Below, piece after piece: positions 33,949-41,364 of a stretch of 64,000 nucleotides of DNA; position 1 is the first letter of the stretch, and each line of letters opens with the position of its first letter. Under the pieces are notes generated by a model. That model was not told where the DNA came from. It ran no database searches and was given only the letters and a program-made list of their open reading frames with translations. The stretch spans positions 1 through 64,000 of the forward strand of contig CAJTIU010000023.1 in assembly GCA_910576335.1 (NCBI GenBank). The letters run 5' to 3'. Source of the DNA: Lachnospiraceae bacterium (lineage in GTDB: Bacteria; Bacillota; Clostridia; Lachnospirales; Lachnospiraceae). The position numbers and the translations under genes were made by a program.

Positions 33949-34392
33949 ATGGGTTTTAGTAATACAATTCAGCAGTTATCAGTATTTCTGGAGAACAGGG
34001 AAGGACGGCTGGACGAGGTCCTGAAGGTTCTCGCGAAGAATGATGTGAACATTGTGGCGCTCAGCCTGGCGGACACATCAGATTACGGGATGCTCCGTAT
34101 GATTGTGTCAGAGCCGGAGAAAGGGAAGGCGGCTCTTAAGGAAGAGGGAATCATCTCAATGCTTACAGAGGTAGTGGCGCTCCGTGTGCCTCACGCAGCA
34201 GGATCCCTTAGCAAGGCGATGCATCAGATCGTGGAAGGGAAAGTGAATGTAGAATATATGTATGCATTCGCAAACGGAAGCGATGCAGCAGCAGTGCTTA
34301 AGAGCGATGATCCGGAAAAGGTTGTACAGATTCTGAAAGGCAGCGGGTTTGACGTATATAGCGCCGATGAAGCATATAGGGCGAATCAGTAG
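33949..34392 (+). CDS. tandem ACT-domain protein
   Basis: 147 aa, two ACT domains (QQLSVFLENREGRLDEVLKV at 8-27; VNVEYMYAF with PEKVVQILKGSGF in the second). ACT domains bind amino acids. Its place 14 bp after paaK suggests it senses aromatic amino acids for this pathway; binding is inferred. The operon then ends in a palindrome (34394-34439). Confidence 0.85.
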   Translation: MGFSNTIQQLSVFLENREGRLDEVLKVLAKNDVNIVALSLADTSDYGMLRMIVSEPEKGKAALKEEGIISMLTEVVALRVPHAAGSLSKAMHQIVEGKVNVEYMYAFANGSDAAAVLKSDDPEKVVQILKGSGFDVYSADEAYRANQ

Positions 34393-34393
34393 T

Positions 34394-34439
34394 TAAATTG
34401 GGGACGGGGCATTTTTAAAAATGCCCCGTCCCCAATTTA
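34394..34439. repeat. GGGGACGGGG palindrome, subtype A copy 4
   Basis: Perfect 46-bp palindrome, TAAATTGGGGACGGGGC arms. Lies directly after the stop of the ACT gene, closing the ior-paaK operon. Confidence 0.95.
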
Positions 34440-34485
34440 GGAGTAAAATACTACGAACTGCACATACTATCTGTGAGGTGATGGT

Positions 34486-35889
34486 ATGAACAGTATATGG
34501 ACGGATACGGCAGTTTTACAGAAGAGGAATTCTCTAAAGGGGGATCTGGACGCAGAGGTTGTGATTATCGGGGCAGGGCTTGCGGGTATTCTGACGGGAT
34601 ACATGTTGAAGAAGAAGGGTATTGACGCGGTAATCCTGGAGGGAAACCGTATCGGGAGCGGACAGACCGGCAGGACGACAGCAAAGATTACTTCCCAGCA
34701 TGGCGCAGTCTGTGGGAAGCTGATTCAGATATATGGAAGAGAGAAGGCGAAGCATTATGTGGGATTTCAGGAATGGGCAATCGGGGAGTATGAGAGGATT
34801 GTGAAGGAGCATGAGATTTCCTGTGATTTTATGAGATGCAACGGGAATCTCTATTCTACTACAGAGGAAGAGACGCTTAAGAGGGAAGCAGAGGCTGCGA
34901 ACGGGCTTGGAATCCAGGCGGTGTACAGGAAGGAATGTGAACTTCCCTTTCCGGTGAAGAGTGTGCTGACTTATGAAAACCAGGCAAGGTTTCATCCGCT
35001 TAAGTTTATAAAGGGAATATCAGAGGAACTTCGGATATTTGAGGAGACAAGAGTGAGAAAGGTTCTGTATGATGGGCAGGGAAAAAGCCGTGTGATGTCG
35101 GACAGTGGGATAGTGACAGCCAGAAAGGTAGTTTTCGCCTGTCATTTTCCTTTTGTGAATGTTCCAGGATACTATTTTGCAAGGATGCATCAGTCCAGAA
35201 GCTATGTGCTGGCTTTAAAGGGAGCACAGAGTTTTGAAGGATATTATCTTGGAATAGATGGTGACGGCTATTCTTTTCGAAGCGCTGGGGATATACTCCT
35301 TTTTGGCGGCTGTGGTCACAGAACCGGAGAGTCAGGGGAGACTGATAGCTCCTTTGCAGCGGACAAAAAGGGCGTCATGACAGGGTATGAGAGGCTTTCG
35401 GATAAGGCACAGGAATTATGGCCGGATGCTAAGGAGGCGTCGCGCTGGTCGGCCCAGGATTGTATGACGCTGGACGGCATCCCTTATATCGGAGAGTTCA
35501 GCCCTCACAGAAGAAAGGGCTGGTATGTTATGACAGGTTTTGGAAAGTGGGGCATGACCCAGTCCATGGTCAGTGCAAGGATTATTTCCTGTATGATAGA
35601 GGGGATGAGAATACCGGAGGCGGATGTGTTTTCCCCGCAGAGAAATATCCATATGTCCGGCGTAAAGGAATTTTCCGTAAATCAGAAGACGGCGGTGAAA
35701 AACCTTGCAAGCCCGAAACATACGAAACGCTGTACGCATATGGGCTGTAAGCTGGCCTGGAACCCCCAGGAGGGAACCTGGGACTGTCCGTGCCATGGAT
35801 CACGGTTTGACAGAGAGGGCAGGCTTCTTGACGGCCCGGCCATCAGAGATGAAGTAAAGGATGATGCAAACGGCCTCTTGACCATCTGA
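34486..35889 (+). CDS. FAD-dependent oxidoreductase with C-terminal Rieske domain
   Basis: 467 aa. DAO-type FAD domain: VVIIGAGLAGILTGYML at the start, GSGQTGRTTAKITSQHG, and a closing GFGKWGMTQSMVSARI. C-terminal Rieske 2Fe-2S domain (about 400-465) with CTHMGC and CPCHGSRF. The same fusion is common in Firmicutes; the electron donor/acceptor is unknown. GAGGTG precedes the ATG. Monocistronic by context; a MITE-like remnant follows. Confidence 0.9.
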   Translation: MNSIWTDTAVLQKRNSLKGDLDAEVVIIGAGLAGILTGYMLKKKGIDAVILEGNRIGSGQTGRTTAKITSQHGAVCGKLIQIYGREKAKHYVGFQEWAIGEYERIVKEHEISCDFMRCNGNLYSTTEEETLKREAEAANGLGIQAVYRKECELPFPVKSVLTYENQARFHPLKFIKGISEELRIFEETRVRKVLYDGQGKSRVMSDSGIVTARKVVFACHFPFVNVPGYYFARMHQSRSYVLALKGAQSFEGYYLGIDGDGYSFRSAGDILLFGGCGHRTGESGETDSSFAADKKGVMTGYERLSDKAQELWPDAKEASRWSAQDCMTLDGIPYIGEFSPHRRKGWYVMTGFGKWGMTQSMVSARIISCMIEGMRIPEADVFSPQRNIHMSGVKEFSVNQKTAVKNLASPKHTKRCTHMGCKLAWNPQEGTWDCPCHGSRFDREGRLLDGPAIRDEVKDDANGLLTI

Positions 35890-35903
35890 AAAAATGTGGT
35901 ATA

Positions 35904-35970
35904 CTAGAGCGTGTTTGACGTGTTTGAAAGTTCAGTCCATCTTGCAGAAAGCAATTTTCAAACACGCTTT
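35904..35970. repeat. family 2 MITE-like element, deleted copy
   Basis: Begins CTAGAGCGTGTTTGA and ends AATTTTCAAACACGCTTT, as in the element at 1260-1425, with most of the interior lost (67 bp remain). TATA precedes both left ends. Lies 15 bp after the FAD/Rieske stop. Confidence 0.7.
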
Positions 35971-36008
35971 GGGATACAGACATATGCAGATATAGATGGG
36001 AGAAGAGT

Positions 36009-36923
36009 ATGTTACTTTTACAACAGATGATCGTTTTGTTTATTTACATTATAATCGGATATGCAGCCGCAAAGAAGGGGGTTATGAATGAGGAAACCAG
36101 TAAAAAGCTGTCCTGGATTGTCGTAGAGGTGGCGAATCCTGCCCTTACGGTTTCCGCAGTTGTGAACGGCGACGGGACAATACAGGGAAGAGATCTGCTG
36201 CTGACTGCATTGATGGCGGTTGTAATTCTGGGAGGAATGGTGCTTCTTTCCCTTATCCTTCCCATTATGTTCAGAGTGGAAAAGAAACAGAGGAATGTTT
36301 ACCGTCTGTTTTCGGCTTTTAATAATATCGGATTTATGGGCTTCCCTGTCATTGCAGCGGTGTATGGACAGGAAGCGCTGTTATATGCTGCAGTTTTCTC
36401 CATGCTGTTCAATGTTCTGATGTATACTTATGGCATTCAGACAGCCCGTGGGGAGAGAATGGGAGGGGGCCAGTGGAAAAAGATCTTAAATATCGGTGTA
36501 GTCAGCAGTATCCTTGCAATTGGGATTTACCTGCTAAAAATACCTACTCCACAGTTCTTCCGTACAACTATGAGCGGCTTAAGCGGCCTTACCGCGCCCC
36601 TCAGCATGATGGTTATAGGCATATCACTTGCAGGAATGAAACTTGGGGAGCTATTCAAAGATATCAAGATGCTGGCATATTCCCTGACAAAGCTTCTCGT
36701 ACTCCCGGTTCTCTTTATGCCACTGATTAACAGGGCGGTAAGCAGTGAGATGCTGTGCGGTGTCTGCATGATCATGATTGCCACCCCTGCTGCAAGTATG
36801 AATGCAATGCTTGTGCAGCAATATGGAAGTAAGGAAGAAGCAGTGCTGGCGGCAAGAGGTGTTGCCCTTACGACCCTGTTATCTGTAGTAACCATTCCGG
36901 TTGTATCTGCGATTGTATTTTAG
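36009..36923 (+). CDS. AEC-family (auxin efflux carrier-like) transporter
   Basis: 304 aa with ten membrane segments and the AEC signature regions (FIYIIIGYAAAKKGVMNEE at the start; NNIGFMGFPVIAAVYG; MIATPAASMNAMLVQQYG near the end). Bacterial members export or import organic acids such as malate. GAGAAGAG precedes the ATG. Ends before a strong terminator. Confidence 0.88.
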   Translation: MLLLQQMIVLFIYIIIGYAAAKKGVMNEETSKKLSWIVVEVANPALTVSAVVNGDGTIQGRDLLLTALMAVVILGGMVLLSLILPIMFRVEKKQRNVYRLFSAFNNIGFMGFPVIAAVYGQEALLYAAVFSMLFNVLMYTYGIQTARGERMGGGQWKKILNIGVVSSILAIGIYLLKIPTPQFFRTTMSGLSGLTAPLSMMVIGISLAGMKLGELFKDIKMLAYSLTKLLVLPVLFMPLINRAVSSEMLCGVCMIMIATPAASMNAMLVQQYGSKEEAVLAARGVALTTLLSVVTIPVVSAIVF

Positions 36924-36939
36924 AGTCCTCCAGGGGATG

Positions 36940-36974
36940 CAGCCTGTGGCAGATTTATCTGGCACGCAGTATAT
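36940..36974. repeat. family 3 repeat fragment
   Basis: Contains GGCAGATTTATCTGGCACGCAGTATA, split here as GGCAGATTTATCTGG and CACGCAGTATA. The same words occur at 53141-53166 and, in part, at 18297-18326. A dispersed repeat of unknown mobility. Confidence 0.45.
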
Positions 36975-36976
36975 CA

Positions 36977-37018
36977 AAAACAAAGCAGGACAGCTTATTT
37001 GCAGTCCTGCTTTGTTTT
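36977..37018. terminator. strong bidirectional intrinsic terminator
   Basis: AAAACAAAGCAGGAC (36977-36991) pairs exactly with 37004-37018 around a 12-nt loop; the arm ends give T-tracts in both directions. It serves the AEC gene and the convergent cold-shock gene. Confidence 0.9.
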
Positions 37019-37136
37019 ATTAATCTTATTTTATATAATACTTATATTACTTTATATATATTAATCCCCAATATTGCAATCAATACTTTTCAATAATAAA
37101 AAGTGCTTCAAAAATACGATTAATAGGCCTAACCTG

Positions 37137-37334
37137 TTAAATCTTCGTTACATTCACTGCCTGTGGTCCTTTAGCGCCCTCTGTTATGTCGTATTCTACA
37201 GCCTGCCCCTCTTCTAAAGACTTGAAGCCCTCCATGTTGAGGCCGGAGTAGTGTACAAATACATCGCTTCCAGATTCATCAGATATGAATCCGTAACCCT
37301 TCTGGTTGTTGAACCATTTTACTGTACCCTTCAT
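37137..37334 (-). CDS. cold-shock protein (CspA family)
   Basis: 65-aa single cold-shock domain, an RNA chaperone. RNP1-type KGYGFI and RNP2-type VFVHY motifs are intact after the usual [11 protein letters not shown] start. GGAGG precedes the ATG at 37334. Promoter at 37399-37427 and a ~58-nt leader containing a 9-bp dyad (AATTCGAAA/TTTCGAATT, 37366-37385), which could be a temperature-sensitive element, as leaders of csp genes often are. Confidence 0.95.
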   Translation of the reverse strand: MKGTVKWFNNQKGYGFISDESGSDVFVHYSGLNMEGFKSLEEGQAVEYDITEGAKGPQAVNVTKI

Positions 37335-37398
37335 AACGATACCTCCATTATAAAATGAAATTTGTAATTCGAAAAATTTCGAATTATGATACTTTGCC

Positions 37399-37427
37399 AT
37401 TGTATCGTGTATTGATGAAAAAGTCAA
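37399..37427 (-). promoter_or_regulatory. promoter of the cold-shock gene
   Basis: On the minus strand TTGACT (37427-37422), 17-bp spacer, TACAAT (37404-37399). Confidence 0.65.
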
Positions 37428-37526
37428 TGGATTTGTCAAGTTTTTTCAAGATATTTTCTTGACGAAGCCTGTCAGTACGTGTAAAGTAAAGGTATAGACA
37501 ACGATTCGTAAAAAGAGGTTGAAGAG

Positions 37527-39152
37527 ATGATTACATTAACAGGGAAGAAGATATCAGAAGGAGTTGCTATCGGCAAACTTGCCTTTTATAAAAGAGACAT
37601 AAAGGAGATCAAGAGGATTTATGTAAAGGATGTTGAAAAGGAGATCCAGCGGTTCCAGCGTGCGAAGGAGAAGGCTGTTTCGGAGCTCAAGGTGCTGTAT
37701 GATCTGTCCATCAGGGAAGTAGGAGAGGCGAATGCGGCCATTTTTGAGATGCAGCAGGAGATATTGGAGGATCCGGACTTTAATGACAAGATAAGCTCGC
37801 TTATTCTGGAAGAAAAGCTGAATGTGGAATATATTGTGCAGGAGTCAGTTGACATCCTGTTAAATGACAAGGAATTCCAGAAAAAGGGATATAACAAGGG
37901 CCATGAGGGAGATGTGAGGGACATTGCGATCCGGCTGATCAGGATTCTGTCCCGGAGCTTTAAGGATAAGATGTTTATGGATGAACCCTTTGTCCTGGCA
38001 GCAGGAGAGCTCTATCCAAGTGATACGGTTCAGCTTGATAAGACGAAAGTGCTGGGCTTTGTGACCATGTATGGCGCGATTAATTCCCACACGGCAGTTC
38101 TTGCCAGGACGAAGGGAATTCCTGCAGTGATCGGTCTTGGAGAGGTGCTGAAGAAGGATTATGAGGGCAAGACGATTATTGTGGACGGATATGAGGGCAA
38201 GGTGTACATTGAACCGGATTATTCGACTCTTACGAAGATGAAGGAGCGGCGGGACGCAGGCGTCCATCAAGTTAGGAATCTGGAGCGTCTTAAGGGCAAA
38301 GAGAATGTTACCCAGAGCGGACAGAAGATTGATATTTTTGCAAATGTCGGGACAAGAGAGGATATTGAGAATGTTCTCAGAAGTGACGCAGGCGGAATCG
38401 GTCTCTTCCGGAGTGAGTTTTTATATATGGAGACTGGCAACCGGATCCCTACAGAGGATCAGATCTTCCAGGTATACAGGCTGGCGGCAGAGTCTATGGG
38501 GAATAACCGTGTCGTGATCCGTGTGGCGGATCTGGGCGGTGACAAGATGGCGCAGTGTATTGACCTGGGAAGACAGGAGAATCCGGCCATCGGCTTTCGT
38601 GGACTCCGTGTCATGTTTGAGAAGGAGGAGCTCTTTTTGGAGCAGCTTCGGGCAATTCTTCGGGCATCGGCCTTTGGCAATGTTGCTCTCCTCCTTCCGA
38701 TGATCACATCACTGGAGGAAGTAATCAGGGCGAAGGATACCATTGAACGTGTGAAGAGAGGACTTAAGTCTGATAAGATACCTTTTAACGCAAGTATTCC
38801 GATTGGAGTTATGATTGAGACGCCGGCAGCGGTTATGCTGAGCGGGGAGCTGGCGAGAGAGGTTGATTTTTTCAGCATAGGAACCAATGATCTGACACAG
38901 CTCACCCTTGGTCTTGACCGGGGAAGCCACAGGCTGAGTAAATACTATAATCCGTACCATCCCGCTCTTCTTAAGATGATCCGTATTGTGACGAATAATG
39001 TACATCTGGAGGGAAAGCCGATCAGCGTATGCGGAGATCTGGCAGCTGATCTGTCTATGACAGAATACTTTATACAGATCGGGATTGATGAATTATCTGT
39101 GGCGCCGAACCAGGTGCTGGCGCTGCGTAAGAAGATCAGGGATATTCAGTAG
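37527..39152 (+). CDS. ptsI: PTS enzyme I (PEP-protein phosphotransferase)
   Basis: 541 aa. Transfers phosphate from PEP to HPr, the first step of the sugar phosphotransferase system. N-terminal HPr-binding domain, swivelling domain with active His188 in GAINSHTAVLARTKGIPAVIG (given as two overlapping words: GAINSHTAV, TKGIPAVIG), PEP-binding barrel with GGIGLFRSEFLYM, IGVMIETPAA and FFSIGTNDLTQ; the catalytic Cys is in SVCGDLA (usually MCGEMA). No HPr gene is adjacent. Next gene begins 11 bp later. Confidence 0.95.
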   Translation: MITLTGKKISEGVAIGKLAFYKRDIKEIKRIYVKDVEKEIQRFQRAKEKAVSELKVLYDLSIREVGEANAAIFEMQQEILEDPDFNDKISSLILEEKLNVEYIVQESVDILLNDKEFQKKGYNKGHEGDVRDIAIRLIRILSRSFKDKMFMDEPFVLAAGELYPSDTVQLDKTKVLGFVTMYGAINSHTAVLARTKGIPAVIGLGEVLKKDYEGKTIIVDGYEGKVYIEPDYSTLTKMKERRDAGVHQVRNLERLKGKENVTQSGQKIDIFANVGTREDIENVLRSDAGGIGLFRSEFLYMETGNRIPTEDQIFQVYRLAAESMGNNRVVIRVADLGGDKMAQCIDLGRQENPAIGFRGLRVMFEKEELFLEQLRAILRASAFGNVALLLPMITSLEEVIRAKDTIERVKRGLKSDKIPFNASIPIGVMIETPAAVMLSGELAREVDFFSIGTNDLTQLTLGLDRGSHRLSKYYNPYHPALLKMIRIVTNNVHLEGKPISVCGDLAADLSMTEYFIQIGIDELSVAPNQVLALRKKIRDIQ

Positions 39153-39163
39153 GAGGAGTGGCT

Positions 39164-39907
39164 ATGTGGACAAGAGAACAGCTTAAAACGAATGGGAAGA
39201 TGGCATTTTCCCGAAATTACTGGGAGTGTGTTGCAGTTGCACTGATTATGGGATTTTTCTCAGGGGTGCCGAATTTTGCGGCGGTGAAGAAAAACCTGGA
39301 GACTCAGAGGGCGAGTCTGTCGGAATTTGGATTATATGGAAGCTCTGTGGATATGTCAGAGCTGTACCAGTCGCTTACTATGGCAATCTCATTATTTACC
39401 GTTTTCGGTCTTCTGATCACGGCAGTCTTTGTACTGCTTAAGCTCCTTGTAGGGAATGCCCTGATGGTAGGAGGGAATCTTTTCTTTATTGAAAATAGAA
39501 ATGGCGGCAGGGGATTCGGAATTGCTGCCTCATCCTTCCGCTCAGGGAGATATGGGAATATTGTTCTGACCATGTTCCTGATGGATCTGTTTATATCCCT
39601 GTGGTCTCTGCTTCTGATTATTCCGGGGATTATCAAGTCCTACGAGTATCTCATGGTGCCCTATATTCTGGCAGAGAATCCTCAGATGGACCGGAAGGAG
39701 ATATTCGAGATCAGCAGGAGGATGATGGATGGAGAGAAGATGAATGCCTTTCTTCTAGACCTTTCCTTTTTGGGTTGGATCTTCCTTACTGTGCTTACAT
39801 GCGGAGTTGCAGGCATTTTATATGTGCAGCCCTATATGATGGCGACAAGGACAGAGCTTTACATCTATAATAAAGTAAAAGCTTATAATGAAGGATATAT
39901 AGCTTAG
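39164..39907 (+). CDS. DUF975-family membrane protein
   Basis: 247 aa with four to five TM segments; the start MWTREQLKTNGKMAFSRNYW and NMVGGNLFF-like core typify DUF975 of Firmicutes. Function unknown. ATG 39164 is 7 nt after AGGAGG. In the same direction 11 bp after ptsI. Its TAG stop lies in the terminal repeat of a miniature element (39904-39979), so the native 3' end may have been altered. Confidence 0.8.
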   Translation: MWTREQLKTNGKMAFSRNYWECVAVALIMGFFSGVPNFAAVKKNLETQRASLSEFGLYGSSVDMSELYQSLTMAISLFTVFGLLITAVFVLLKLLVGNALMVGGNLFFIENRNGGRGFGIAASSFRSGRYGNIVLTMFLMDLFISLWSLLLIIPGIIKSYEYLMVPYILAENPQMDRKEIFEISRRMMDGEKMNAFLLDLSFLGWIFLTVLTCGVAGILYVQPYMMATRTELYIYNKVKAYNEGYIA

Positions 39908-39979
39908 GAACTGTCAAGAATACAGATTTATACTGCGCCAGAATGAAAAGTTAAAAGTTATTTCTTCACAGTTCCTTAA
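39904..39979. repeat. miniature inverted-repeat element (AGGAACTGT ends)
   Basis: AGGAACTGT (39906-39914) and ACAGTTCCT (39968-39976) are exact inverted repeats; the similarity continues inward (CAAGAA vs GAAGAA) and outward (TTA/TAA). The body is ~75 bp. The left end contributes the stop codon of the DUF975 gene. I recall similar AAGGAACTGT elements in Lachnospiraceae, but cannot confirm copy number here. Confidence 0.55.
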
Positions 39980-39998
39980 TGTACAAGGAATGAAAAAA

Positions 39999-40727
39999 AT
40001 GAAAATTCTATTAAAATTAATCAGGCTGGCCGGACTGATCATCATCTCAGTGGCTGCAGCAATGGGGCTGGCGTTTCTTGTTACTGTGTTTTCAGAAAAG
40101 ATCATTCTGAGGCTGCCGGAGGATTATTATTTTTATCAGCATCACCCAGTGGCGGAAAAGGCGATGATCTATCTGATCGTAGTTCCGGTAGTGACATTTT
40201 TCGGCGTTCTGCTTGGCAGGAGGCGCGGAAGGACAGACGAAGCGCTGGAGGATATGTATGATCTGTACTGCATTTTCAGATGGCTTACAGATATAAGATT
40301 CATACTGATTGTGGTGTGGATCGTAAGTCTGTACTGCTGCTTCGCCTCTGCCACGGTGGTAACAAAGGATAAGATTATCTGCCATTCTCCTCTTCACCCA
40401 TCTGGAATTGCGTATGAGTACAAGGACGTATCCCGGATCCAGACGGGCTTTGGACAGAAACGCTTTGCACTTCTGGAATATCAGAAAAAAGGAAATTTTT
40501 ATTATGAGATCGAACTGGACGGAAAAAAGAAAGTGTTTACTGTTCCGTCTGTAAATGACAGGATAGAGCGGTATGCGGAAGAGACATACCTGGAGTTAGA
40601 GGACTTTGACCAGCGGCTGGTATCTCTTGGAATCCCAAAACAGGGAGACGAAAAGGGCTTCGAGGCCTGTGATCTGGACCAGGAATACGTAGACCGCTTC
40701 CGCAGGATTACTGCGCTTTGGCAGTAA
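39999..40727 (+). CDS. uncharacterised membrane protein
   Basis: 242 aa, not recognised. Three TM segments: about 10-32, 52-70 and 100-120 (LIVVWIVSLYCCFASATVV). The rest (130-242) is a soluble beta-rich then acidic helical domain with a PH-like look (DKIICHSPLHPSGIAYEYKD). ATG 39999 has AAGGA 9 nt before it; ATG 39990 is too close. It follows the miniature element, which may separate it from the ptsI-DUF975 transcript. Confidence 0.6.
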   Translation: MKILLKLIRLAGLIIISVAAAMGLAFLVTVFSEKIILRLPEDYYFYQHHPVAEKAMIYLIVVPVVTFFGVLLGRRRGRTDEALEDMYDLYCIFRWLTDIRFILIVVWIVSLYCCFASATVVTKDKIICHSPLHPSGIAYEYKDVSRIQTGFGQKRFALLEYQKKGNFYYEIELDGKKKVFTVPSVNDRIERYAEETYLELEDFDQRLVSLGIPKQGDEKGFEACDLDQEYVDRFRRITALWQ

Positions 40728-40831
40728 CTGCCGTGAATCATAACTAAAACAACTGATTTTTCAGAAAAATTACAGAATAGACTCTTTACATATAAAAATT
40801 TTTTGTGTTACAATAATATTGGGTGATGAAA

Positions 40832-41341
40832 ATGTATAGAATTGGAAATTATGTAGCACATTACAAAGAAGGTATATGTGAAGTAACTGCAATCGGAACA
40901 CTGGATATGAGTTGTTCAGACAAAAAGAAAGAGTATTACACACTAAAGCCGGTGTATGACAGAGGCGGAACCCTCTATACTCCGGTATCGAATGAACGGG
41001 GACAGATTCGCGATGTGATTACAGCAGAAGAGGCAAGGAAACTGATTGAGGACATGCCATTGATAGAGGCGCTTGGGGTAGCAGAGGAGAAAAAGCGTGA
41101 GTCCCTTTATAAGGAGGCATTGTTCAAGAATGAATGCCGGGCATGGATTGCAGTGATCAAGACATCTTATTCCCGGAAAATGAAAAGACTTTCCCTGGGA
41201 AAAAAATCAATCAACATGGATGATAAATATCTCGGGATGGCAGAGAAATTCCTGTATGGGGAGATCGGGATGGCGCTTGGCATTCCGCGGGACGAAGTGA
41301 AGGATTATATCAAGAATCAAGTTGGGGACGGGGTAAAATGA
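40832..41341 (+). CDS. CarD/CdnL-type RNA polymerase-binding regulator
   Basis: 169 aa. N-terminal CarD/TRCF RNAP-interaction domain (YRIGNYVAHYKEGICEV, YYTLKPVYDRGGTLYTP) and a helical C-terminal domain (KRESLYKEALFKNE, MAEKFLYGEIGMALGI). CarD proteins stabilise open promoter complexes. Start taken at ATG 40832 after GGGTG; GTG 40823 and ATG 40826 are alternatives. The last residues VGDGVK and the stop come from the palindrome at 41321-41360, exactly as in the MATE gene. Confidence 0.8.
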   Translation: MYRIGNYVAHYKEGICEVTAIGTLDMSCSDKKKEYYTLKPVYDRGGTLYTPVSNERGQIRDVITAEEARKLIEDMPLIEALGVAEEKKRESLYKEALFKNECRAWIAVIKTSYSRKMKRLSLGKKSINMDDKYLGMAEKFLYGEIGMALGIPRDEVKDYIKNQVGDGVK

Positions 41342-41360
41342 AAATTACCCCGTCCCCAAC
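41321..41360. repeat. GGGGACGGGG palindrome, subtype B copy 4 (mutated centre)
   Basis: Arms GTTGGGGACGGGGTAA and exact complement; the centre reads AATGAAAA where other subtype B copies have AATGAATT, so it is no longer symmetric. It encodes the end of the CarD-like gene and lies 4 bp from the stop of the convergent alpha-galactosidase. Confidence 0.92.
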
Positions 41361-41364
41361 TGGC

